20,226 bases of DNA, taken from Legionellales bacterium UBA4722. Its GTDB lineage: Bacteria > Pseudomonadota > Gammaproteobacteria > DSM-16500. The translations under genes were made by a program, and so were the position numbers. Location of the stretch: the NCBI GenBank assembly GCA_002404295.1, contig DHJK01000022.1:1-20226 (forward strand), read 5' to 3'. Below the pieces are notes generated by a model. That model was not told the DNA's origin, made no database searches, and was given only the letters and a program-made list of their open reading frames with translations. The stretch's first letter is position 1. Each line of letters starts with the position of its first letter. This document shows positions 7,846 through 16,208 of this stretch, in pieces.

Positions 7846-8546
7846 AGTCAGGTTTATTTCAAGTTGTGATTTTAGCAGGCGGTCTTGCGACTCGTTTGCG
7901 TCCAATGACAGAAACAATACCGAAATCATTAGTTGATGTGAACGGCGAACCTTTCATTGCGCATCAGTTACGGTTATTAGAGCAAAATGGTATTCGAGAT
8001 ATAGTAATGTGTGTGGGCTATCTCGGAGAGCAAATTATCAAAGTGATAGGCGATGGTAAAGAGTATGGTGTCAATATTGCCTATTCCTTCGATGGTCCGC
8101 AATTATTAGGTACGGCAGGTGCTATTAAGCAGACAATGCCTTTGCTTAAAGACACGTTTTTTGTTCTCTATGGTGACTCTTATTTACCTTGTGATTATAA
8201 GGCTGTTCAAGATGCTTATATGCACAGTCAGAAGCTTGCTCTCATGACGGTATTTCGAAACAGTGGGCAGTGGGATACTAGTAACGTGGAATTTGCCAAT
8301 GGTCATATTTTGGTTTATGACAAAAAAAACAAGACCGAACGGATGCAGTATATTGATTACGGCTTAGGTTTGTTCAATAAACAAGCATTTAATCAGGTGT
8401 CTGGTAATGAGCCGTATGATCTTGCTTTGCTATATCAGCATTTATTAGCAGAACAGCAGTTATCCGCCTATGAAGTGAAAGAGCGCTTTTATGAAGCAGG
8501 CTCATTTGCAGGTATAAAAGAGTTAGAGAGCTATATAAAAAATTAA
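7842..8546 (+). CDS. hddC: Sugar-1-phosphate nucleotidyltransferase, HddC-like
   Basis: Nucleotidyltransferase of the RmlA/GMPP type: LAGGLATRLRP at 11-21, with the phosphate-contacting R18 and K28, GTAGAI at 90-95 for base and sugar recognition, and D112 (YGDSYL) as the metal ligand. At 234 aa it is a minimal enzyme without the C-terminal left-handed beta-helix of bifunctional relatives, as in HddC (D-glycero-alpha-D-manno-heptose 1-phosphate guanylyltransferase). Its position directly after hddA and before gmhA/gmhB supports that role; GTP versus another NTP cannot be decided from the sequence. It ends with EAGSFAGIKELESYIKN, a tail found again in degraded form at 8675-8710. Confidence 0.8.
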   Translation: MKSGLFQVVILAGGLATRLRPMTETIPKSLVDVNGEPFIAHQLRLLEQNGIRDIVMCVGYLGEQIIKVIGDGKEYGVNIAYSFDGPQLLGTAGAIKQTMPLLKDTFFVLYGDSYLPCDYKAVQDAYMHSQKLALMTVFRNSGQWDTSNVEFANGHILVYDKKNKTERMQYIDYGLGLFNKQAFNQVSGNEPYDLALLYQHLLAEQQLSAYEVKERFYEAGSFAGIKELESYIKN

Positions 8547-8565
8547 CGGTAAAATATACATAATT

Positions 8566-8672
8566 ATTGCGAAGACGCTATTGATCGAACTCCTTCTCCC
8601 GCCCCCAGGCGATGATTTAAATACTATTCATTAGTGCGGGATAGGGAGTTCGATCAATAGCGTCTTCGCAAT
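8566..8672. repeat. 107-bp inverted-repeat element
   Basis: Two 37-nt arms (8566-8602 and 8636-8672) are inverted copies with 35 of 37 matches. The outer 28 nt, starting ATTGCGAAGACGC, are perfectly complementary. The loop of 33 nt is AT-rich. The outer ATTGCGAAG resembles the dispersed ATTGCGAG-type repeats of many proteobacteria, including the one beginning at 20206. It lies between hddC and gmhA, inside an otherwise continuous run of genes, and a transcript crossing it would form a very stable hairpin without a T tract. Confidence 0.85.
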
Positions 8673-8674
8673 GA

Positions 8675-8710
8675 GAGACAGGTTCATTTGCAGGGATAAG
8701 AGAGTTAATG
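8675..8710 (+). pseudogene. Relic of an hddC-type 3' end
   Basis: Just after the palindrome, 8675-8707 matches 8493-8525 of the intact hddC-like gene at 28 of 33 bases. In frame it reads ETGSFAGIRELM against EAGSFAGIKELE, and the conservation is lost beyond this point. No upstream body exists: the palindrome stands where it would be. It is most simply the stub of a duplicated or displaced hddC 3' end. Confidence 0.7.
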
Positions 8711-8756
8711 TACTATTGTCATCCTATCAACAAGCGCTATAAATCAAAGGAGCAAC

Positions 8757-9353
8757 ATGCAATTTATTAAACAATTTTTATCTGAAGCCACCCAGATAAT
8801 CGAGCAACTCGATATACAGCAAATTGAGCGTTCAGTTGATTTATTAGCTAAAGCACGCGAAAACCAAGGGCGGTTATTTATTTTAGGAGTCGGTGGAAGC
8901 GCTGCAAATGCATCTCATGCCGTGAATGATTTCCGTAAAATTGTAGGCATCGAAGCTTATGCCCCAACCGATAATGTATCGGAATTAACGGCAAGAACCA
9001 ATGACGAAGGTTGGTCGACTATTTTTTCAAAATGGTTAGAAGTCAGTCGATTAAAAGCGAACGATTTGCTCCTTATTTTATCAGTAGGCGGCGGGAATTT
9101 GGAAAAAAATGTGAGCCCTAATTTAGTGTCTGCTTTGCAATATGCAAAACAGATCGGTTCAAAAGTATTAGGCATTGTAGGACGAGACGGTGGCTATACT
9201 GCAACTGTTGCTGATGCCTGTGTGATTATTCCGACGCCAAACCCTGAAAATACCACACCACATGCAGAAGCTTTTCAAGCGGTTGTTTGGCATTTATTAG
9301 TATCGCATCCCAAACTTAAAGTGGCTCAAACAAAATGGGAATCGGTACGTTAA
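8757..9353 (+). CDS. gmhA: SIS-domain sedoheptulose 7-phosphate isomerase, GmhA-like
   Basis: SIS-fold aldose-ketose isomerase that would turn sedoheptulose 7-phosphate into D-glycero-D-manno-heptose 7-phosphate, the first step of heptose activation. It has the phosphate-binding GVGGSAANASH (44-54), the second SIS Ser loop near LSVGGGN (107-113) and the C-terminal helix HAEAFQAVVWH near 167-177. Compared with E. coli GmhA, whose zinc ligands are H61, E65, Q172 and H180, the equivalent positions here appear to be H54, D58, a Glu and the final His, a conservative but unusual set. The length of 198 aa is normal. AAAGGAG at 8746-8752 is a strong ribosome-binding site for the ATG at 8757. The stop is followed one base later by the GmhB start. 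Confidence 0.82.
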   Translation: MQFIKQFLSEATQIIEQLDIQQIERSVDLLAKARENQGRLFILGVGGSAANASHAVNDFRKIVGIEAYAPTDNVSELTARTNDEGWSTIFSKWLEVSRLKANDLLLILSVGGGNLEKNVSPNLVSALQYAKQIGSKVLGIVGRDGGYTATVADACVIIPTPNPENTTPHAEAFQAVVWHLLVSHPKLKVAQTKWESVR

Positions 9354-9354
9354 T

Positions 9355-9888
9355 ATGCAAAGGGCAGTGTTTCTAGACAGGGATGGCGTTTTAAATGAGG
9401 CAGTGGTGCGCGATGGCAAACCTTATCCTCCTTCTTCGTTAGCATCCCTACAGATTCCAAAAGACGTGACACACGCTTTGCAGATATTGAAAGAGGCCGG
9501 TTTTTTATTGATTGGCGCAACCAACCAACCGGATGTAGCTAGAGGTACAACACCTCGTAAAACGGTGGAAGCGATCAATGATTATTTATTAGAAATATTG
9601 CCTTTAGATGCTATTCTGGTTTGCTATCATGATAATGCAGATCAATGCACCTGTAGAAAACCGTCTCCGGGTCTTTTACTGCAGTCGGCAACACAGTATA
9701 ACATTGATTTATCGCAAAGCGTCATGATTGGTGACAGATGGAAAGACATAGAAGCAGGTAAACAAGCGGGTTGCAAAACAGTATGGCTTGATTGCAATTA
9801 TCAAGAGCCTTTTTTAGCAAGGGCGCCTGATTTTACAACATCTACCTTGAGTGGTGCGGCCAAATGGATTATTAACGATTTTTTATAG
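9355..9888 (+). CDS. gmhB: D-glycero-D-manno-heptose 1,7-bisphosphate 7-phosphatase
   Basis: HAD-superfamily phosphatase of the histidinol-phosphate/GmhB group, removing the C7 phosphate before nucleotidyl transfer. The catalytic aspartates are D8 and D10 in LDRDGVLNE (7-15); motif II is TNQPDVARG (56-64, where TNQSGIARG is usual). The GmhB-type zinc loop is visible as C90, H92, C98 and C100, followed by RKP, and the acidic motif is GDRWKDIEAG (126-135) with D127 and D131. The length of 177 aa fits. It lies 1 bp after gmhA and 11 bp before the transaldolase-like gene, with hddA and hddC upstream, so the whole sedoheptulose-7-phosphate to nucleotide-heptose route is encoded within 3 kb. Confidence 0.88.
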   Translation: MQRAVFLDRDGVLNEAVVRDGKPYPPSSLASLQIPKDVTHALQILKEAGFLLIGATNQPDVARGTTPRKTVEAINDYLLEILPLDAILVCYHDNADQCTCRKPSPGLLLQSATQYNIDLSQSVMIGDRWKDIEAGKQAGCKTVWLDCNYQEPFLARAPDFTTSTLSGAAKWIINDFL

Positions 9889-9899
9889 AGGATAAAGAA

Positions 9900-10637
9900 A
9901 TGAAGCTTACATCTGACTTAAAAGTTAAATTATTTGCTGATGGCGCTCATAAGAACGGCATCTTGGAAATGTATGAAAATCCTTCTATCAAGGGTTTCAC
10001 AACAAACCCAACACTCATGCGTAAAGCAGGCATCACCGATTACAAAGCATTCGCCTTAGATTTGTTACAAGAAATCAAAGATAGACCCATTTCATTTGAA
10101 GTATTCGCTGATGAATTTGAAGAAATGAAAGTGCAAGCAATGGAAATTGCAAGTTGGGGTGAAAATGTGTACGTCAAAATTCCTGTGATGAATACGAAAG
10201 GGATTCCGGCGACTGGCTTGATTCGTGAGCTGGCGGATGCCGGTGTCAAACAAAATGTGACTGCCTTAATGTCACTTGATCAAGTGAGTGATGTCATGGC
10301 GGCGTTAGCACAAGGTCCTTCGGCTTATATTTCAGTATTTGCAGGGCGCATTGCTGATACAGGAAGAGATCCTATGCCTATTATGCGTGCTGCTGTAGAA
10401 ATGATGAAACCGTATCCACAACTCGAACTTATTTGGGCTAGTCCTCGTGAGTTACTCAATGTTTTTCAGGCGGATGAAGTGGGTTGTCATATTATTACAG
10501 CGACAAATGATGTGTTGAATAAGTTGAGTTTAGTAGGTAAGGATTTAATAGCTTATTCTTTGGAGACTGTTAATATGTTTCGTCAGGATGCTATCGCAGC
10601 TGGGTTTGAGTTGGATATTGCAAGTAGTGCTATCTAA
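9900..10637 (+). CDS. Transaldolase-like protein (Fsa/TalC-type Schiff-base aldolase)
   Basis: A TIM-barrel transaldolase homologue of 245 aa, close to the small Fsa/TalC class. Visible features are FADGAH at 12-17, GFTTNPTLM at 32-40 (the T-N-P motif of the family) and VYVKIPV at 90-96, in which K93 is the expected Schiff-base lysine. AGAGG at 9887-9891, a few bases before the ATG at 9900, provides a ribosome-binding site. Placed directly after the heptose genes, it could supply sedoheptulose 7-phosphate for GmhA, or carry out an aldol step that builds or shortens an unusual sugar. The sequence does not separate the two. Compared with the classic enzyme it has an extended C-terminus (about residues 215-245). 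Confidence 0.85.
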   Translation: MKLTSDLKVKLFADGAHKNGILEMYENPSIKGFTTNPTLMRKAGITDYKAFALDLLQEIKDRPISFEVFADEFEEMKVQAMEIASWGENVYVKIPVMNTKGIPATGLIRELADAGVKQNVTALMSLDQVSDVMAALAQGPSAYISVFAGRIADTGRDPMPIMRAAVEMMKPYPQLELIWASPRELLNVFQADEVGCHIITATNDVLNKLSLVGKDLIAYSLETVNMFRQDAIAAGFELDIASSAI

Positions 10638-10671
10638 TTCAATATATCTGCTACATGAGGGAATATAGTAA

Positions 10672-11409
10672 ATGAAAACGAATGTTTGGCCTAAAGTTTT
10701 TCCGCCTTTAACTCCAGAGCAGGAAAATATCAGTAACGATTTCATGAAACATTGGCATGAAGAGCTAGCCGGTCGTTCGCGTTATGGTATGATCGAAAAA
10801 TTTAATCATGGTTATGTCGTTAAAAATGCACCCGATCATTTTTTAAAAACGCTTGAAATAGGCGCGGGACTTGGTGAACATCTTAAATATGAAAACCTTT
10901 CCCTCGAACAGAAAAGAAATTATGTTGCTCTTGATCTAAGAGACGTCATGGTTGAGCAAATGAAGATTAATTTTCCTGATATACAGTCGCAAGTAGCGGA
11001 CTGTCAGAAAACGTTGCCTTTCCCTGATGATCATTTTGACCGTATTTTAGCGATTCATGTGCTGGAACATTTACCCAATTTGCCTGCTACTGTAAAAGAA
11101 ATGCATCGAGTATGTAATAAAAAAACCGGGCGTTTTTCGATCGTTATTCCATGCGAGGGTGGTTTAGCTTATACGCTTGCAAGAAAAATATCCGCACAGC
11201 GTATTTTTGAGCGTCGTTATAAGCAATCATATAAGTGGTTTATCGAACGTGAACATATTAACCGACCACATGAAATATTGCAGGAGCTCGAAACTTATTT
11301 TCACATCGAGCATCGTAGTTTTTTTCCTTTTTTAATACCGATGATTGATTGCAATTTATGTATTGGAATAACGCTGAGCCCACGCTTAGAGGTTAAGGAG
11401 AGATTTTAA
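10672..11409 (+). CDS. Class I SAM-dependent methyltransferase
   Basis: The Rossmann-type SAM domain shows motif I LEIGAGLGEH (61-70), the ribose-binding acidic residue D88, motif II/III VADCQKTLPFPDDHFD (108-123) and the HVLEHLPN segment (129-136) typical of Methyltransf_11 proteins. The C-terminal third (about 160-245) is less conserved and probably holds the acceptor site. GAGGGAA about 10 nt before the ATG at 10672 serves as ribosome-binding site. Its stop overlaps the start of the first GT-C-like gene by one base. In this setting it is likely to methylate a sugar precursor or a glycan (O- or C-methylation, undecided). A small-molecule or lipid-carrier substrate remains possible. Confidence 0.85.
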   Translation: MKTNVWPKVFPPLTPEQENISNDFMKHWHEELAGRSRYGMIEKFNHGYVVKNAPDHFLKTLEIGAGLGEHLKYENLSLEQKRNYVALDLRDVMVEQMKINFPDIQSQVADCQKTLPFPDDHFDRILAIHVLEHLPNLPATVKEMHRVCNKKTGRFSIVIPCEGGLAYTLARKISAQRIFERRYKQSYKWFIEREHINRPHEILQELETYFHIEHRSFFPFLIPMIDCNLCIGITLSPRLEVKERF

Positions 11410-13028
11410 TGTGGAATGGAATGTTGCAAAACAAGGTAAGCAAAAAACGTCTAATTCTTTTTATTTTTATTAGTACCATAGCCTTGTATTTTATATTTTC
11501 ACCGGCCCTTAATTTTTTTTATTATGGAGGCGATGACTTTAGATATGCTTTCGGCGGGTGGAATAAAACATGTGCGTCAGATGATGGCTTTTATTTTGCA
11601 GGTACTGTAGGGCGTCCCATACAAGCCTATATGGACTGTTTAAATTACAAATTTGCCAATACCTTAGAACATATGAGAGTAGTGCGTCTTGTGGCGCTAG
11701 CTTTGCTGGGTTGTAGCATGGGTTTGCTGGCTGAATGGCTTTATCTTCTTGGATTTTCTGTTTGGATAGCTTTTTTTGGAGCAGGAAGTTTTATACTCAT
11801 CAATCGTTTGTATGGTGATACCATTCTAACGGGGGCAACATCTCTTGCATCTCCTGTTTTGCTCGTTGTATTGGCTCATCTATGTATAAGGCGTGCGCGC
11901 TCTTATAGTAGTGAATTACAAAAGAAAAATAGATTAGTATGGTTTAGTGTTTCGGCAATATTAATTTTCTGTGCTTTACTAACATACCCTGCCATGACTT
12001 TCTTTTACGGTACATTAGTACTAATAACGCTATTAAGTTCAAATCTGGTAAATTGGACTCAAACTCGGCGAGATGTTCTGCAGGATGTTATTTTATTTTG
12101 TGCGGTGTGTGTGCTGTATTTCATCTGGGCGTATTTTAACATGCGTTATAATGCACATGCACCCATCCCAGATGCTTATCGGCTAGATCATCCTAATTTC
12201 AATCTTATTGAAATCTATAAACGTGCTATTCCTTTGTTTAATCTATTTGATGGGGCATGGATGCTTCTTCCCTTAACTAATAGTATCTGGCAAGGAACTG
12301 CGCTAGTTATAGTCCTAGTTGGTGGTGTTTTAATTGCAATAGCTCGGTTTTTTCAGAGTCAATTTTATTTGCAAAACAAACCCGTCGCATTAAATACAGT
12401 AGGTCAAGCTATAGTTGGTGTATTTGTTCTGCTGTTATTCTCTAGCGCATTTTTTCTTATGATGCCAGGCCGTGATTCAGTGGGCTCACGGCTAATATTT
12501 GCTACGATGGCATCTTTTCTTCCATTGATATTTTGGTGCCTCTATCAATGGAGTGCTATTTTCCCTGCATCTTTGAAAAAAAATGTATTCGCTATTTTGG
12601 TTTGTCTTATTTTTCTAATGGAAGCATATCAAGCGAATTTGCTAGGTATGGTGAGTGCCACAGGCGCAGCCGATAAACTAAATGCGATGAAAACAGTCAT
12701 TTCAGATTATTTAGTTAAAGGTAACAAGCTTCGTCGAATTCACTTTATCGTTCCTGAGTCAGATTATCCTTATAATAAGTTTTTTCTAGTCAATGCAGCT
12801 TTAGCACAATTACCAGGTGATCAGAAAAATGAGCTCATTTGGTGTTCTTTGCCCCGTGGTTTTTCAGGAGAAGAAAAAGATCACCAAAAAGAAGCTATCA
12901 GCTGTATTGAAAAATTACCGGCAAATAGTATTGCAGTGACTTATTCGCATGTTGGTGAACCGATTAAAAAGACTGACTCCATGTTAATGATTACTGGTGA
13001 CCCGCAGCGAATAGAGTTAAACAAATGA
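11409..13028 (+). CDS. GT-C-like polytopic membrane protein, paralogue 1 (type A)
   Basis: First of four paralogues. There are about ten to eleven membrane segments, the first at 14-34, followed by YYGGDDFRYAFGG (38-50), with adjacent aspartates D42 and D43 where GT-C glycosyltransferases carry their catalytic acidic pair. Other conserved blocks are DDGF (58-61), GRPIQAYMDC (68-77), DAYRLDHPN (255-263) and a soluble C-terminal domain from about 412, with LRRIHFIVP (441-449), CSLPRG (479-484), GEEKDHQKE (487-495) and VTYSH (510-514). I infer a lipid-linked sugar transferase acting on the periplasmic side; no family name is certain, and GtrC-type or ArnT-type are the nearest ideas. AAGGAGA at 11395-11401 gives an excellent ribosome-binding site. 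Its C-terminal DNA is nearly repeated in paralogue 3. Confidence 0.85.
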   Translation: MWNGMLQNKVSKKRLILFIFISTIALYFIFSPALNFFYYGGDDFRYAFGGWNKTCASDDGFYFAGTVGRPIQAYMDCLNYKFANTLEHMRVVRLVALALLGCSMGLLAEWLYLLGFSVWIAFFGAGSFILINRLYGDTILTGATSLASPVLLVVLAHLCIRRARSYSSELQKKNRLVWFSVSAILIFCALLTYPAMTFFYGTLVLITLLSSNLVNWTQTRRDVLQDVILFCAVCVLYFIWAYFNMRYNAHAPIPDAYRLDHPNFNLIEIYKRAIPLFNLFDGAWMLLPLTNSIWQGTALVIVLVGGVLIAIARFFQSQFYLQNKPVALNTVGQAIVGVFVLLLFSSAFFLMMPGRDSVGSRLIFATMASFLPLIFWCLYQWSAIFPASLKKNVFAILVCLIFLMEAYQANLLGMVSATGAADKLNAMKTVISDYLVKGNKLRRIHFIVPESDYPYNKFFLVNAALAQLPGDQKNELIWCSLPRGFSGEEKDHQKEAISCIEKLPANSIAVTYSHVGEPIKKTDSMLMITGDPQRIELNK

Positions 13029-13038
13029 GCATACTGTT

Positions 13039-14631
13039 ATGTCGAGCGAGATTACAAGTCACTTATTAAATCAAAAACGTACTTTGATATGTATCATTAT
13101 AAGTATTTTCTTTGTTTATTTAATATTCTCACCATCTGTTAATCTATTATATTATGCTTCCGATGATTTTCGATACGCTCTGGGCGGTCTTCACAAGTCC
13201 TGTAGTGCAGACGATGGTTTTGGATTCGTGAAGACTTTGGGCCGTCCTATACAAGCTTATCTGGATTGCGGCAGTTATAAGTTTGGATATACATTGGAAC
13301 GGATGAGAGTATTGCGGCTGGTTTCTGTTGTGCTGATGGGGTTTGCATCAGGACTGTTGGCAGATCTATTTTGCTCTTTAGGGTTTTCATTAGCCGGCGC
13401 TTTATTTACGGCAGGTTGTGTATTTCTAGTTCCGCAGTTATATGACGATGCAGTTTCAGTTGGTGCCATTCCTCTACCGCTTGCTATTATTTTTATTTTG
13501 GCAGGATATAGATGTATAGGTAAATCAATAGTGCAAGTTTGTTTATCTGCTTTGCTTATCCTGCTTGCGCTGCTGACCTATCCTGCGATGGCTTTTTTCT
13601 TTGGCACTTTAATTTTTGCTAAATTATTATTTTCAAAATTAAAAGATTGGCAGAAGACAAGACAGCAGCTTATTTTTGAAGTGATTCTATTCCTCATTGT
13701 CTGCTTTGTCTATTTTGCTTGGGCATATCATAACATTCATCATAATGCTCAATCTTTTGTGCCGCCTGCCTATAGGCTGGATCACCCTAACTATAAAATA
13801 GCTGAAATACTGACACGATTTTTTGAACTAGGAAATGTATTCAGCAATTTATGGATTTTTTTCCCCTCAGGTAATATGCGATTACAAGGACTGATTACCA
13901 TCATCTTGCTGTCGACGGGCATGATTTTTGGGCTTATCTCTTTTTTAAAATCTAAGCTGTATCATTATGACAGGCGCGTCGCTTTGTTCAATTTGGGACA
14001 GGCTTGTATCATGGCGGTTATTATTTTTATATTAAGTAACGCATTTTATTTAATTATACCTGAACGCCAAATAACGAGTTCTAGACTTTTATTTGGTACA
14101 ATGACAGCTGGTTTAATGCTGCTATTCTGGTGTATTTGCCAATGGACTATCCTTTTTCCACGAAACTGGAGGAAGCTTGTTACTAGTGTTTTTATCGGCT
14201 TGTTTTTTTCCCTGGTAGCATACAAAACCAATATTTTTATGTTGGCTCGTGCCCTAGTATATGGACAGTATCTTGATTCAATCAGGACAGATATTTATGA
14301 TTACTTAATTGCGGGGAAAAAACTGCACAGAATTCACTTTATTATTCCTAAGCCTGAGTATCCTTATACGCGATTTTTTTTGGCAAATGCCGCGCTAATA
14401 CAACAGGTAGGCTATGGTGTATACGAGCTAAAATGGTGTTCATTAGCTCGTGGAGTAGTGGGTGAAGAACAAGATCATCAGGCAGAAAGTCTAGCCTGTA
14501 TTAAAAGTCTTCCATCTAATGGAGCAGGAGTCACTTATAGTTATCAGGGTGAGCCATATATAAAGACAAGTGATATGTTAGTGATAGAAAGACATGTGAA
14601 GTCAATTAATTACTTAACAGAATATAGATAA
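13039..14631 (+). CDS. GT-C-like polytopic membrane protein, paralogue 2 (type B)
   Basis: Second of the four paralogues, 530 aa. It keeps the first membrane segment (about 14-36), D42-D43 in YYASDDFRYALGG, the DDGF at 58-61, GRPIQAY (68-74), PAYRLDHPN (243-251) and the C-terminal soluble domain with RIHFIIP (431-437), CSLARG (467-472), GEEQDHQ (475-481) and VTYSY (498-502). The C-terminal domain is of a different type from that of paralogues 1 and 3 and closer to that of paralogue 4. No good ribosome-binding site precedes the ATG at 13039, 10 bases after the previous stop, so translational coupling is likely. Copies of its first codons and its last 27 bases recur, fused together, at 16209-16293. 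Acceptor or donor differences from the other paralogues cannot be read out. Confidence 0.85.
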   Translation: MSSEITSHLLNQKRTLICIIISIFFVYLIFSPSVNLLYYASDDFRYALGGLHKSCSADDGFGFVKTLGRPIQAYLDCGSYKFGYTLERMRVLRLVSVVLMGFASGLLADLFCSLGFSLAGALFTAGCVFLVPQLYDDAVSVGAIPLPLAIIFILAGYRCIGKSIVQVCLSALLILLALLTYPAMAFFFGTLIFAKLLFSKLKDWQKTRQQLIFEVILFLIVCFVYFAWAYHNIHHNAQSFVPPAYRLDHPNYKIAEILTRFFELGNVFSNLWIFFPSGNMRLQGLITIILLSTGMIFGLISFLKSKLYHYDRRVALFNLGQACIMAVIIFILSNAFYLIIPERQITSSRLLFGTMTAGLMLLFWCICQWTILFPRNWRKLVTSVFIGLFFSLVAYKTNIFMLARALVYGQYLDSIRTDIYDYLIAGKKLHRIHFIIPKPEYPYTRFFLANAALIQQVGYGVYELKWCSLARGVVGEEQDHQAESLACIKSLPSNGAGVTYSYQGEPYIKTSDMLVIERHVKSINYLTEYR

Positions 14632-14638
14632 CATAGTT

Positions 14639-16204
14639 ATGCAAACACTACCCAGCAAAATGCGTTTATTAACTTTTATTATCCTAAGCATCATTTTATT
14701 CAATTTTATCCTGGCGCCGGGCGTTAACATACTCTATTACGCCGCAGATGATTTTAGATATGCGTTTGGCGGCTATGCTAAGGCATGTGGTACTGATGAT
14801 GGATTTTATTTTGTATTGACACTAGGTCGCCCCATTCAGGCTTATATGGATTGCCTAAATTATAAATTGGGTTATACATTACAACATATGGTAGTGATTC
14901 GCTTTATTTCAGTGGTTTTAATGGGATGTGCAGCGGGATTTTTTGCAGAATGGCTTTGTTGTCTTGGGTTATCAATGGTTACTGCTTTTTTTGCTGCAGG
15001 AAGTATATTTTTAATACCACAATTATATAGCCCAGCTATTATCACAGGTGCTAGCAGTGTTATTACTCCACTATTGCTGGTATTGATTGCCTATAGTTGC
15101 ATTCAGAAAAAAAGAATTGGCTTGTCTATCCTATTCATTTTATGCGCTTTGCTAACGTATCCCGCAGTGACATTTTTTTTCGGGACATTAATCTTAACAA
15201 AGGTATTATTTACGAATTTAGCTGATTGGCCTAAGACTAGTCGAGAGGTTGTATTAGAAGTAGCCGTGTTTTGTGTAAGCTGTCTTATTTATTTTATCTT
15301 TGCCTATTTCAATATGCGTTATCATCAACAGGCTCCTGTTCCTGACGCGTATCGTCTGGATCATCCTAATTTAAATCCAATAGAAATGCTGAAGCGGGTT
15401 GTTTTATTAGCCGATATTTTTAATAAACATTGGGCATTTCTTCCTTTAGGTAATATGTTCATACAAGGATGGATAGCGATAGTATTGTTATTGGGAGGTG
15501 GCTTTATAGGGATAGTGCGTTTTATAAATGGTCTATTTTATAGAAAAAATAAAGAAATTGCTTTGGTTTATCTAGGCCAAGCTATTATAAGTGTTATAAT
15601 GTTATGTATTTTGAGCAGTGCATTTGTTTTAGTCATACCTAAATTTTCATTTATTATGAATGGAGGAGAGCAATGGCTACTATTTGGGGTGCTAGCAGCA
15701 GGTTGGGCATTAGTATTCTGGAGCGTTATGCAATGGAGCTTTATTTTCCCAAGCAGCTGGCAAAAATATATTATTACAATAGTAATGGGATTATTTTTTC
15801 TCATCCAAGGTTATCAAGCTAATTTGTACCTGATGGTGACTGCCATGAGAGCAGCCGATAAACTTAACGCAATGAAAACAGTCATTTCAGATTATTTAGC
15901 TAAAGGAAACAAGCTTCGTCGAATTCACCTTATCGTTTCTGCGGCAGAGTATCCTTACAATAGATTTTTTATAGTCAATGCAGCTCTAGCTCAATTACCA
16001 AATTATCAGGAGAATCAGCTTGTTTGGTGTTCTTTGCCGCGGGGTGTTCCAGGAGAAGAAAAAGATCACCAAAAAGAAGCTATGAGCTGTATTGAAAAAT
16101 TACCAGCAACTAACATTGCTGTGACTTATTCGCATGTAGGCGATTCAATTAAAAAGACTGATTCAATGTTATTGATTAATAGTGATTTGCAGCGAGCAGA
16201 TTAA
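14639..16204 (+). CDS. GT-C-like polytopic membrane protein, paralogue 3 (chimera of types C and A)
   Basis: 521 aa. Residues 1-395 are nearly identical to residues 6-400 of paralogue 4, whereas from GYQAN (391-395) onward it follows paralogue 1: for instance 15875-15934 differs from 12690-12749 at only 3 of 60 bases. The acidic pair is D37-D38 in YYAADDFRYAFGG, and DDGF, GRPIQAYMDC and DAYRLDHPN are all present. The frame is intact, with no sign of decay, so the hybrid is probably functional. The joint lies where the last membrane segment meets the C-terminal soluble domain, so the recombination swapped a whole domain. No clear Shine-Dalgarno sequence precedes the ATG at 14639. What follows its stop is homologous to the junction between paralogues 1 and 2. 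Confidence 0.85.
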   Translation: MQTLPSKMRLLTFIILSIILFNFILAPGVNILYYAADDFRYAFGGYAKACGTDDGFYFVLTLGRPIQAYMDCLNYKLGYTLQHMVVIRFISVVLMGCAAGFFAEWLCCLGLSMVTAFFAAGSIFLIPQLYSPAIITGASSVITPLLLVLIAYSCIQKKRIGLSILFILCALLTYPAVTFFFGTLILTKVLFTNLADWPKTSREVVLEVAVFCVSCLIYFIFAYFNMRYHQQAPVPDAYRLDHPNLNPIEMLKRVVLLADIFNKHWAFLPLGNMFIQGWIAIVLLLGGGFIGIVRFINGLFYRKNKEIALVYLGQAIISVIMLCILSSAFVLVIPKFSFIMNGGEQWLLFGVLAAGWALVFWSVMQWSFIFPSSWQKYIITIVMGLFFLIQGYQANLYLMVTAMRAADKLNAMKTVISDYLAKGNKLRRIHLIVSAAEYPYNRFFIVNAALAQLPNYQENQLVWCSLPRGVPGEEKDHQKEAMSCIEKLPATNIAVTYSHVGDSIKKTDSMLLINSDLQRAD

Positions 16205-16208
16205 GAAA

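Noticed and set aside
8716..8743. TTGTCA and TATAAA spaced by 16 nt before the gmhA-like gene
   Set aside because: The predicted start of transcription would fall inside the ribosome-binding site at 8746-8752, leaving almost no leader; probably chance in AT-rich DNA.
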